64,000 bases of DNA, taken from positions 744,001 to 808,000 of the forward strand of contig NZ_JACHIP010000004.1 in the NCBI RefSeq assembly GCF_014203275.1. The letters run 5' to 3'. The DNA is from Granulicella aggregans. Lineage in GTDB: Bacteria > Acidobacteriota > Terriglobia > Terriglobales > Acidobacteriaceae. The notes beneath the pieces were generated by a model. That model was not told the DNA's origin. It saw only the letters and a list, made by a program, of their open reading frames with translations, and ran no database searches. Shown piece after piece: positions 55,066-62,720 of this stretch; the stretch's first letter is position 1, and every line of letters begins with the position of its first letter. Position numbers and translations under genes: made by a program.

Positions 55066-55697
55066 GGCCGCTTCGTCAGCTCTCCTCTCAGCCAATCGCG
55101 GGACATGCCCCAGTCGCTCTTCACTGTCCGAACGGAAACGCCCAGCACCACAGCGATCTCTTCGAAGTTGAGGCCGACGAAGAAGTGAAGCTCCACGATC
55201 CGCGCCTGCCGAGCGTCAAATGTCGCCAGATGGTCAAGCGCATCGTCCAGCACCAGCACATCGATCAACCGGTCGTTCGATGGAAGAAAGGCCTCGTCGA
55301 GAGAGACCTGATGCTGCAACCCCCCGCGCTTACCGGCGTGCTTCGCGCGGGCGTGGTCCACCAGGATGTTCCGCATCAACCGGGAAGCTGTCGCAAAGAA
55401 GTGGGCCCGGCTCTGCCATGCGATCTCGGAGTGCGGCTGCACCAGCCGCTCGTAAGCCTCGTGGACAAGTGCCGTTGGCTGGAGCGTATGGTTGCCGCGT
55501 TCAAAGCGCATATGGTGGGCCGCAACCCGGCGCAACTCAGCATAGACCTGCGGGATCAGGCGGTCTTCCACCGCGTGGTTGCCTTCGCTCAGCTGGACCA
55601 GCAAAGCGGTAATCGAGTTACCCGAGCCGTCCAGCTCCGGTTCCAGGTTAGCCATAGGCGCCGCCCAAACATATTTAGTCGGGAGTATAGCGTGCAT
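55062..55697 (-). CDS. ECF sigma factor of the TIGR02999 (kinase-associated) type
   Basis: About 211 residues from ATG 55697 (AGGG close upstream); ATG 55655, giving 197 residues and starting MANLEPELDG, is also possible. The frame itself is open to 55814, but the added residues show no family likeness. Region 2 includes ERGNHTLQPTALVHEAYERLV and RAHFFATASRLMRNILVDHARAK, which are the diagnostic signature of TIGR02999 sigma factors. Region 4 has FVGLNFEEIAVVLGVSVRTVKSDW. It overlaps the downstream Ser/Thr kinase gene by 4 bp. No anti-sigma gene is present, consistent with control by the kinase. Confidence 0.9.
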   Translation of the reverse strand: MHAILPTKYVWAAPMANLEPELDGSGNSITALLVQLSEGNHAVEDRLIPQVYAELRRVAAHHMRFERGNHTLQPTALVHEAYERLVQPHSEIAWQSRAHFFATASRLMRNILVDHARAKHAGKRGGLQHQVSLDEAFLPSNDRLIDVLVLDDALDHLATFDARQARIVELHFFVGLNFEEIAVVLGVSVRTVKSDWGMSRDWLRGELTKRP

Positions 55698-55989
55698 CTT
55701 ACCCTGATCAGCCGTCCGTTCTAGTTTTTTCAGTAGATGCGGACTGCCGCCCGAATTTGTGGCTTCAGCAATTTCCTTTGAGGCATGCAGCAATTCGTGA
55801 TGGCTGAATAACATGGCTCATCCGCCTCTCCCTACCGTCCGCGCGATGCGTGGCAGGGATTTCCGGTGATTTTCCAGTGGATGGATGCACGAACTAGAAA
55901 TATCCCTTACTTGGAAAGCGAGAGCCGCAGCAATTTCGTGCAACGCAAATTCGTCCGGATACGAACTAGCAACTAAATTAGCCCGCTGC
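55698..55989. other. 292-bp intergenic region between ECF sigma gene and OprB gene
   Basis: Probable promoter region of the sigma-kinase operon (minus strand). ACGAACTAG occurs twice (55889-55897 and 55961-55969), each followed by a base and AA; this could be a paired site, but a 9-bp match in such a length can arise by chance. No gene or strong terminator was identified. Confidence 0.4.
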
Positions 55990-57342
55990 TTAGAGAATCA
56001 GTCGCAGTCTGAATCCAAGCAACGCAGTCGTATAGGCCGGCTTGCTGTTCGTCGGATGAATCGATACTTCAAGATCGGGGCCTAATTCCAGGCTCTGCGT
56101 CAGCCTCAACCGGTAGAACGTCTCGAAGAGACTCTCGTGATGCTGCGCACCATGGCTGGGGTCGTTCAGCGTGAATGAAGCGCCGAACATATCTCCCCGC
56201 CGACCGAATGGACGGATGTTGGCGATCCCGGCATCGAAGACTCTCTTGATGGAAGATCCGCGATCGGTCCCAATGCCAACTCTTCCGAACGGAACCCAGC
56301 CACTCTTGAGTTCATAGTCCGAGCCAAATCCGACACCGGCCCCACTACCTTGATCCGCAGTGTCGTTCCGCCAAAGGGCGAGGCGAAAGATGTGCTGCTG
56401 CTGGGTGGGGCTGCCCTTCTTCCATCCGAACTCGACGGCATTCAGATACTTCTTGTCAGCCAGCGTCTTGAGATTCCGCTCCTGTCCGCCCTCGGTGTCG
56501 ACCGTGACCGTATGCACGTAGATGTGCTCCGTGGCCTGGTACTCCAGTGCCGCTCCCCCGGCGTAGGTTCCATCGGAAGGAATCGTCAGGTTGCCATCGT
56601 TCTCAGCGTTCAGGAATTGACTGCGCTCATCATTGTTGTAGAGGCTGAGGCTGATGAACTCGTTGGGATGGAGCTTGCCGATATAGAAGGCCAGCTTCTT
56701 CTTGTAGAAGTCCTGCCGGTAGTACAAAACATTCAGCGTGATAGGCCGTTGCGGGCCACCGCCCGGAAGGCAGTTCAACACCAGGCCCGATCCGAGACTG
56801 TCGCTCAGATTGAACTTTTCGCTGACACCGATGTTTGTTCCCGAACGCACCAGCAGGCTGAACGATCCCGCGTTGCCTCCATGGTCATAGGCCTTCCATC
56901 CGCCCACAAGATCGTAGCGCCCCGTCGCCCAGTTATGACGTACTCCGGCCGGTGTCTCGGTGGCGTATTGGTCGACGACAGTGTAAGTCGCCGCGAGACT
57001 TAGCCTCCGTTCCTTGCGAAGCTCATTCATGCTCCGGTCAAACGGAACCAGCAGAAAGCTGAAGGGATCGTTGTGCAGCAGCGGGTCAGCCGGCACCGCT
57101 GATAAGACCACCGCATCCTGATCCAGCGCCTGCCCCGGGAACTTGGCTTGGCCGGAACTCGCAGTCGGTTCGGTGATGTCTCCGGCCTTGGTCCTTACCT
57201 GCACATGCGCCGAAGCGTCTGGAGAACCCGATCCCACCTGCCCGAACGCCGGCGTCTGCATGCAGAGCACGGACGTAAGGATCGCGCAGACGGCCGCTCG
57301 GCGAAGCCATTGGAGGGACAAGATGGTCGATTTGTAGCGCAC
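55990..57342 (-). CDS. OprB-family carbohydrate-selective porin
   Basis: 450 residues with a signal peptide (about 1-35, ending PAFGQ). The barrel region has alternating strands; GRYDLVGGWKAYDHGG, KLAFYIGKLHPNEFIS and the C-terminal LGPDLEVSIHPTNSKPAYTTALLGFRLRLIL fit the OprB family, whose members let sugars through the outer membrane. It starts at GTG 57342, 70 bp after the MFS sugar porter stop on the same strand, so porter and porin form an import pair. The start has no strong ribosome site. Confidence 0.85.
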   Translation of the reverse strand: MRYKSTILSLQWLRRAAVCAILTSVLCMQTPAFGQVGSGSPDASAHVQVRTKAGDITEPTASSGQAKFPGQALDQDAVVLSAVPADPLLHNDPFSFLLVPFDRSMNELRKERRLSLAATYTVVDQYATETPAGVRHNWATGRYDLVGGWKAYDHGGNAGSFSLLVRSGTNIGVSEKFNLSDSLGSGLVLNCLPGGGPQRPITLNVLYYRQDFYKKKLAFYIGKLHPNEFISLSLYNNDERSQFLNAENDGNLTIPSDGTYAGGAALEYQATEHIYVHTVTVDTEGGQERNLKTLADKKYLNAVEFGWKKGSPTQQQHIFRLALWRNDTADQGSGAGVGFGSDYELKSGWVPFGRVGIGTDRGSSIKRVFDAGIANIRPFGRRGDMFGASFTLNDPSHGAQHHESLFETFYRLRLTQSLELGPDLEVSIHPTNSKPAYTTALLGFRLRLIL

Positions 57343-57412
57343 AGTTCAGCTTGCCACACGTTCCAAGACTCGTCTTGCAACTTCTGCTCAAAATTGGCCA
57401 ACCCAGCCGCAA

Positions 57413-59122
57413 CTACGCGCGGGCCGGGTCGAAGTTCCGTTCAATCTCTTCGAGCGTCTTGCCCTTGGTCTCCGGCAGGAAGAAGATAGCCGTGCAGAAG
57501 TAGAGCGTGGTGCAGCCCCCCCAGAACAGGAACATGGAGAAGTAGCCGAAGTTCGCGACCGCTGGAAGGAAGACGCCCGCGATCAGCGTGGATGCGCCTT
57601 GATTCAACAGCAGTGCGATGCCCATTCCAGCGGAGCGGATACGCGTCGGCATCAGCTCCGAAAGGGCAAGCCATACGACCACACCCGGGCCAGCGGCGTA
57701 GCTTGCGATGAACAGCGCGAGGAAGGCGGTAACGAACCACCCCGTCCGCTCGGCGGGGATGCGGCTGAGGAAAGCGTGGCGGATGATGAGCGGCTTCGTT
57801 GCGGCCTCGACTTCGGGCGCGACGGCGAGCGGTGCCGAGTCGGTGCTGACCAGCGTGGCGAGCTTATCGCCGCTGCCGTAGGAGTAGAGGATGCTCAGGC
57901 CCATGGCGCCTGAGTCTTGCCCTGAGCCGCCCTGTGGCGACCAGCTCTTCACATCGCTGGCGCTCAGGCTCAACGTGTTGCCCTGGATGCGTGCATTCAC
58001 CTGCTGGCTGATGTCGATGCGGTGCGACTCAAACGCGTAGAAGAAGAAAGCCACACCCAGCACCGCTACAACGATGCCACCGGTCCCGAGACTCAGGAGA
58101 AACTTGCGGCCCTTGCGATCGACCAGAGTGACCCCGACGATCGTCATCAGGCAGTTCAGTACCTTCACGGTCAGGTCGCCCTGTGCCGCGTGGGTCGCGG
58201 TCATGCCAGCCTGCTTCAGGATGACGAGCAGATAGCCCAGGACGGAGTTGATGCCAGTCGTCTGGTTCAGCGTCAGGATGACGCATGCGAGGAGAAACGG
58301 ATAGACGTACTTACGCTGTAGCAGTGAGCCAGAGCCCGATGTTGTCTCAGTGTGCTGTTTGTCCTCGAGTGCAAGCTCCTGCATCTCGCGCATCTCGCGA
58401 TCCGCCTCGTCGCTGGAGACCGCACGGCGCAACGCAGCACTCGCTTCCTCCAGACGGCCCTTCTTGAAGAGCCAGCGCGGCGTCTCACTCAGAAAGAACG
58501 CTCCAATGAAAAACGCCAGCCCTGGATAGATGACCGCTAGGAACATGCTCCTCCAGGCGTGATCCTGCGCCGCGCGAATCAGTGCGGCATTGCCGCCCGC
58601 TGCTGCGATGGTCGCCTCTGCCTGGTGGATGAAGTACAGGCCAGTCAGCGAGGCCGCAACGATGCCGAAGGTCAGCATGAACTGGAAGATTCCCGAGCCC
58701 TTGCCACGCGATCCCGCGCTCAGGCACTCCGCCAGATACAGCGGCACCACGACGGCGATGACACCTCCGCTAAGACCCTGCAGCAGCCGGCCAACCAGCA
58801 GCGGAACGAAGCCATGCGAAAGAACGATGATCGCCACGCTTACCGCGAAGAGAAAGCCGCTGACGATGACCATCTTCCGGCGTCCGACCCAATCCGCAAA
58901 GAAGCCCGCGATGAGCGAGGAGACCGTGCTTCCACCAAAGACGGCGGCGACGATGATCGAGGTCTGGCTCACGGTCAGGTCTACGGTCTTGGTCAGGTAG
59001 AGCAGCGCGGCGGAGCTGATGCCCACATCGATGCCATAAAGCAGGCCGCCCAATCCGGCGATACAGAGCAGAAACTTGCTGTAGAAAGCGGGACTGGAGC
59101 GGAGCGGGCTGCCTTCGGTCAT
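57413..59122 (-). CDS. MFS sugar porter (sugar:H+ symporter)
   Basis: 569 residues, about 12 helices. Sugar-porter signatures: GGLLYGIDVGISSAALLYL in helix 1, DWVGRRKM after helix 2, GRLLQGLSGGVIAVVVPLYLAE, SETPRWLFKKGR after helix 6, and PETKGKTLEEIERNFD at the end. It is about 90 residues longer than usual because of an extra hydrophilic segment (about 355-445) between helices 9 and 10, on the periplasmic side. It is divergent from the amidohydrolase gene and upstream of OprB. The sugar taken up is probably the one processed by the AgaS/GatZ genes. Confidence 0.9.
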   Translation of the reverse strand: MTEGSPLRSSPAFYSKFLLCIAGLGGLLYGIDVGISSAALLYLTKTVDLTVSQTSIIVAAVFGGSTVSSLIAGFFADWVGRRKMVIVSGFLFAVSVAIIVLSHGFVPLLVGRLLQGLSGGVIAVVVPLYLAECLSAGSRGKGSGIFQFMLTFGIVAASLTGLYFIHQAEATIAAAGGNAALIRAAQDHAWRSMFLAVIYPGLAFFIGAFFLSETPRWLFKKGRLEEASAALRRAVSSDEADREMREMQELALEDKQHTETTSGSGSLLQRKYVYPFLLACVILTLNQTTGINSVLGYLLVILKQAGMTATHAAQGDLTVKVLNCLMTIVGVTLVDRKGRKFLLSLGTGGIVVAVLGVAFFFYAFESHRIDISQQVNARIQGNTLSLSASDVKSWSPQGGSGQDSGAMGLSILYSYGSGDKLATLVSTDSAPLAVAPEVEAATKPLIIRHAFLSRIPAERTGWFVTAFLALFIASYAAGPGVVVWLALSELMPTRIRSAGMGIALLLNQGASTLIAGVFLPAVANFGYFSMFLFWGGCTTLYFCTAIFFLPETKGKTLEEIERNFDPARA

Positions 59123-59158
59123 GGAATCCTTGAGAAACTGATGTGGAATGCGACTGCT

Positions 59159-59186
59159 TTGACGCGAACCGCCGAGCGGCTATAGT
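59159..59186 (+). promoter_or_regulatory. Sigma-70-type promoter for the amidohydrolase gene
   Basis: TTGACG (59159-59164), 16-bp spacer, TATAGT (59181-59186). Transcription would start near 59193, about 47 bp before the ATG at 59240. A candidate repressor motif (59195-59209) covers the start point. Confidence 0.6.
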
Positions 59187-59194
59187 GTAAGGCG

Positions 59195-59209
59195 AAAGTA
59201 AACGTAACC
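59195..59209 (-). promoter_or_regulatory. Candidate operator, copy A (GGTTACGTTTACTTT on the minus strand)
   Basis: Located just after the -10 box of the amidohydrolase promoter. It matches 12 of 15 positions of the motif at 61487-61501 in the pfkB/agaS intergenic region, which suggests one regulator for both divergent promoter regions. T-rich TTTCATTT-type repeats are typical of DeoR-family regulators of amino-sugar operons. Confidence 0.45.
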
Positions 59210-59239
59210 AAAAGATATCAATTGATTCGAGGTGGCTGC

Positions 59240-60313
59240 ATGGCTGTACAGGACGCTTCACCGGAACAATCCGACAAGTTTGTAGACATGGTGAGCGCCA
59301 CCGCCGAGGTCGACCTGCGCCTCAGCGACTTCCACCCTCGTTCCACTCTACAGCGCAAGCCGCACATCGTGGAACGGCCAAAGTTCCCGGTAATCGACTA
59401 TCACAATCACCTCGATTCCATGGAGCCGAAGGACGTTCTGTCGATCATGGATGCGTGCGGAATTGAGCATCTGGTGAACATTACGATGCAGGTAGGAGAA
59501 AAAGCTCTGGCGATGATGGACAAGTATCACGCCGCCTCGCCCGAGCGATTTTCGACCATCGGCTGGATGGACTGGAGAGGCGTCGAGCGCTCGGACTTCG
59601 TGCAGGTCACTCTCGACCGCTTGCAGCGCCAAATCGAGCACGGAGTCGTCGGCATTAAGTTCTGGAAAGACCTCGGCCTGACCCTGCGCGACACCGGTGG
59701 AACCTTGCTGAAGATCGACGACGAACGCTTCGCCCCGATCTTCGAAGCCTGCGGCAAGTGGAATCTTCCGGTCATGTTCCACACCTCCGACCCCTCCGCC
59801 TTCTTCTCGCCCATCGACGAGTTCAACGAGCGCTACGAAGAATTGGCAGCCCATCCCGACTGGGGCTTCAGCGACGTGCCCGTCACCAAGCGCGAGCTTC
59901 TCGAACAGCGCAATCGCGTCATCGCGCGCCATCCCGCCACAACCTTCGTCGGCGCGCACTGTGCCGAAAGTGGCGAAGACCTAGCCTACTTGGAAGAACA
60001 ACTCGATGCGCTGCCGAATCTCCTCATCGACTTCAGCGCCCGTACGCCGGAGCTCGGTCGCCAGCCCTACACCGCCCGCAAGATCTTCCTGAAGTACGCC
60101 GACCGCATCCTCTTCGGCACCGACCTGCTGCCCGACATCGAGATGTACCGCCTCTACTACCGCTTCCTCGAAACCGACGACGAGTACTTCGAGTACCCCT
60201 CGCACGCATCACGCCAGGGCCGCTGGAACATCTACGGCCTCTTCCTCCCGGACGACGTGCTCAAGAAGGTCTACCGCGACAACGCCCTGAAGCTCCTACC
60301 CCGTCTCCGCTAG
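59240..60313 (+). CDS. PF04909-type amidohydrolase (TIM-barrel metal-dependent hydrolase)
   Basis: 357 residues. Metal-binding pattern VIDYHNHLDS (His-x-His, about residues 50-55), central MFHTSDPSAFF (His), FVGAHCAES (His) and the C-terminal ILFGTDLLPD (Asp) match the amidohydrolase_2 family, which contains hydrolases, lactonases and decarboxylases. It is not a NagA-type deacetylase by sequence. ATG 59240 is preferred over the in-frame TTG 59222 because GAGGTGG lies 5-10 nt upstream of it. It is divergent from the sugar porter and belongs to the amino-sugar locus by position and by the shared operator motif. The exact reaction is unknown; hydrolysis of a sugar lactone or amide is a guess. 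Confidence 0.85.
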   Translation: MAVQDASPEQSDKFVDMVSATAEVDLRLSDFHPRSTLQRKPHIVERPKFPVIDYHNHLDSMEPKDVLSIMDACGIEHLVNITMQVGEKALAMMDKYHAASPERFSTIGWMDWRGVERSDFVQVTLDRLQRQIEHGVVGIKFWKDLGLTLRDTGGTLLKIDDERFAPIFEACGKWNLPVMFHTSDPSAFFSPIDEFNERYEELAAHPDWGFSDVPVTKRELLEQRNRVIARHPATTFVGAHCAESGEDLAYLEEQLDALPNLLIDFSARTPELGRQPYTARKIFLKYADRILFGTDLLPDIEMYRLYYRFLETDDEYFEYPSHASRQGRWNIYGLFLPDDVLKKVYRDNALKLLPRLR

Positions 60314-60343
60314 TCAAGCCCTTCAACCCAACGAAAAAATTCG

Positions 60344-60385
60344 GTCATCCTGAGCGAAGCGCGGAGCGCGCAGTCGAAGGACCTG
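60344..60385. repeat. Interspersed GTCATCCTGAGCGAAG...GAAGGACCTG element
   Basis: Intergenic element between the convergent amidohydrolase and pfkB genes, with an internal GCGC-rich small hairpin. Similar GTCATCCTGAG...GAAGGA sequences are known to me as scattered intergenic elements in acidobacterial genomes. A shorter relative may be at 11760-11780. Confidence 0.55.
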
Positions 60386-60442
60386 GATCCCCGGTCGCAC
60401 CCCCACAACATCTCGGACCTTTCACCCACAAACGTCGGGTGC

Positions 60443-60475
60443 CCCACCCATGGCTCGCACCTGGCCATGGGTGGG
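60443..60475. repeat. Perfect 12-bp inverted repeat in the GTGCCCCACCC...GGGTGGG element
   Basis: CCCACCCATGGC (60443-60454) and GCCATGGGTGGG (60464-60475) with a 9-nt loop. No T-tract on either side within a few bases, so it is an interspersed palindromic repeat rather than a classical terminator, though it may end transcription of the two convergent genes. The frame GTGCCCCA...TGGG is common in Terriglobia intergenic DNA. Confidence 0.65.
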
Positions 60476-60485
60476 AATGAAGCCA

Positions 60486-61454
60486 CTACCTCCCATGCTG
60501 AGCAAGAAAGCTTCCGCGCACCACCGCATCCCGAAAAGCCTCCGTACCACCCGCACCCTGCGTCGAAAGCGCCCCTGTCACATTCCCCATCCTTGCCGCC
60601 TCAACAGGCGACGCGCCACGAAGATACGCGCTGATAAACCCCGCATTGAAGCTGTCGCCCGCGCCAATCGTATCCACCGGCACGACCTGTAGTCCTGGTA
60701 CCGAAACACTCGAGCCATCCTGATACACCAGCGCCCCGCGAGCCCCGCACTTCACCACGATCAACGGAACCCGCTTGCCCATCACCTCAAGCGCTTCCTC
60801 TAAACTGGAGCGCTCCGTCATCCGCATCAACTCGCCCTCGCTGGGCAGAAGCACGTCGACAAACTCCAGAATGTCGTTGAGGATGCCGCCCCATGTGCCA
60901 TCGGGATCGTCATTGGTATCGAGCGAGATCGTCATCCCCGCAGCCTTCAAATGCCTTAGCAACGCCACCAGCCCCGGCTGCAAGCCTCGCTGCAGATACA
61001 GCGACGAAAGATGGAAGTGCCGCGAGTCTTCGAGGTAATCGAGCGGCAGCGACTCCGCCGTAAGCTCCGCAATCGTGCCGAGATACGTGAACATATGCCG
61101 GTCGCGATCATGCGGCAGCAGAATGGTCACCCCGGTCCCTGAGGTTCCGATGCCCGACTGCACCTGCGACAGATCGACGCCACTCTCGGCCAGTCGCTCC
61201 AGCGCAAGCCTGCCAAAATCATCCGGCCCAATGCGCGTCACGAAGCCCACCTTCATCCCCAGCGCAGCCAGGTTGTGCGCGACGATCGCCGAAGAGCTTC
61301 CGAGAGTCACCTGGAAGTTCGAGGCGAGCAGCTCACGCTCCACCGGCATCTCCTGAGGCAGACCGTAGAGAATCAGGTCGAGGTTGATCTCTCCGGCGAT
61401 GGTCACATCGAAACGGCGATCGGACGAGGCAACAGCGTTAGTTTGTGCTTTCAT
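60486..61454 (-). CDS. PfkB-family carbohydrate kinase
   Basis: 322 residues, ribokinase fold. N-terminal VTIAGEINLDLILYG, the glycine-rich LGSSSAIVAHNLAALGMKVGFVTRIG, and the C-terminal signature DTIGAGDSFNAGF (about 263-275) with the catalytic Asp. It is divergent from agaS, sharing a 77-bp control region. In this locus a tagatose-6-phosphate kinase or a kinase for the free sugar is plausible, but family members with adenosine, ribose, fructose and keto-acid sugars as substrate cannot be separated from sequence alone. Confidence 0.88.
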   Translation of the reverse strand: MKAQTNAVASSDRRFDVTIAGEINLDLILYGLPQEMPVERELLASNFQVTLGSSSAIVAHNLAALGMKVGFVTRIGPDDFGRLALERLAESGVDLSQVQSGIGTSGTGVTILLPHDRDRHMFTYLGTIAELTAESLPLDYLEDSRHFHLSSLYLQRGLQPGLVALLRHLKAAGMTISLDTNDDPDGTWGGILNDILEFVDVLLPSEGELMRMTERSSLEEALEVMGKRVPLIVVKCGARGALVYQDGSSVSVPGLQVVPVDTIGAGDSFNAGFISAYLRGASPVEAARMGNVTGALSTQGAGGTEAFRDAVVRGSFLAQHGR

Positions 61455-61486
61455 AATCGAATTTCATGTTACTATTTTTTGTGTTT

Positions 61487-61501
61487 TGTTTCATTTACTT
61501 T
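61487..61501 (+). promoter_or_regulatory. Candidate operator, copy B (TGTTTCATTTACTTT)
   Basis: Lies in the T-rich region between pfkB and agaS. TTTCAT occurs three times there (61450, 61462 and 61489) and TTACT twice. The best stretch matches 12 of 15 positions of copy A at 59195-59209. The TTTCATTT pattern resembles sites described for AgaR-type DeoR repressors. Confidence 0.45.
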
Positions 61502-61531
61502 TCTATTTGACCGTTTTGGAGGTTGCATCGC

Positions 61532-62716
61532 GTGGGAGCCTTGACCAGTTTGCTGGAACTGCCGATCGCTGAGCAGGAGTCACGAGGGCTGGCGTTTACG
61601 CCGCGAGAGATTGCCCAGCAACCCGCGACCTGGAAGAAGACCGCCGAACTCTTCGAGTCGCGGCACGAAGAGATCATCTCATTCCTGGAACACGCCGGCG
61701 TGAACGGCCCTCTCGAAGCGCGACCGGTTGTGATGCTCATCGGTGCCGGCACATCGGACTACATCGGCGAGTCGCTGGCCCTGCTCCTGCGCCAGCGCTG
61801 GGGCTGCGAGACCTCCGCGGTGGCCAGCACAAGCCTGCTGCCGACCATGTCGGAATATGTCATCCCCGGCCGCCGCTACCTTTGGATCTCGTTCTCTCGC
61901 TCCGGCGATTCGCCCGAAGGCGTCAACGTTCTTGAACAGGCTCTCGAAATCTATCCCGAGATCTCGCACATGGTCGTCACCTGTAACGCAAGCTCGCGCA
62001 TGGCCGCGCTCGCCGCGAATCGCGCGAACGCCTTCACCGCAGTCCTCGACGACGCGGTGAACGATCGCAGCCTCGCGATGACCAGCTCCTTCACCAACAT
62101 GGTCATCTTCGGCCAGTGCCTCGCCCATGCTTGGAGCTTCGCGGAGTACAAGCCCATCCTCACAAACATGATTGCCGCAGCGAACAAGTTTCTCGCGGAC
62201 TCTGCCGAGCTCGCGAAAAAGATGGCGAACGGGGGCAGCCGGCGCATCTGCATGATCGGCTCAGGCTCGCTCGCGGCGGTCGCGCAGGAGGCATCGCTCA
62301 AGGTCCTCGAGATGTCCGGTGGCAAGATCAAGACCATGTGGCAGACCTCGCTCGGCCTGCGCCACGGCCCCATGGCCGCGCTCGATCCCGACACCGACTT
62401 CATCTGCTTCCTTTCATCGGAGCGCGCGCGCCTACGCTACGAGATCGACTTGCTCCGCGAGATTCGCGAGAAGAAGATCACTGCAACCTGCGTCGTCGTC
62501 GGCCTCAATGCGAACGAGGCGGAGGTACTTCCGTTCTGCGATATCTTCAACGGCATCGACGGCTCGTTTCCCGATGCCTACAGGCCGCCGGTGGACGTAA
62601 TCTTCGGCCAGCTTCTCGGGCTGTATTCGTCGATCTCGTTTGGCCTCCGTCCGGATGCGCCGAGCCCCGCAGGCGTGATCAACCGCGTCGTGAGCGACTT
62701 CACGATCTATCGTTGA
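61532..62716 (+). CDS. agaS: AgaS: galactosamine-6-phosphate deaminase/isomerase (SIS domain)
   Basis: 394 residues with two SIS domains: the first (about 60-190) has LIGAGTSDYIGESLA and SRSGDSPEG, the second (about 225-370) has ICMIGSGSLAAVAQEASLKVLEM and LGLRHGPMAALD. The N-terminal AFTPREIAQQPATWKKT is a hallmark of AgaS. AgaS deaminates galactosamine-6-phosphate to tagatose-6-phosphate plus ammonia. GTG 61532 is chosen as start because GGAGG (61518-61522) lies 9 nt upstream; the in-frame TTG 61523 touches that site. gatZ follows 4 bp after the stop. Confidence 0.9.
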   Translation: MGALTSLLELPIAEQESRGLAFTPREIAQQPATWKKTAELFESRHEEIISFLEHAGVNGPLEARPVVMLIGAGTSDYIGESLALLLRQRWGCETSAVASTSLLPTMSEYVIPGRRYLWISFSRSGDSPEGVNVLEQALEIYPEISHMVVTCNASSRMAALAANRANAFTAVLDDAVNDRSLAMTSSFTNMVIFGQCLAHAWSFAEYKPILTNMIAAANKFLADSAELAKKMANGGSRRICMIGSGSLAAVAQEASLKVLEMSGGKIKTMWQTSLGLRHGPMAALDPDTDFICFLSSERARLRYEIDLLREIREKKITATCVVVGLNANEAEVLPFCDIFNGIDGSFPDAYRPPVDVIFGQLLGLYSSISFGLRPDAPSPAGVINRVVSDFTIYR

Positions 62717-62720
62717 GAGT

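Noticed and set aside
55889..55969. ACGAACTAG repeated twice as an operator
   Set aside because: A short match in AT-richer intergenic DNA may be chance; mentioned only in the intergenic entry.
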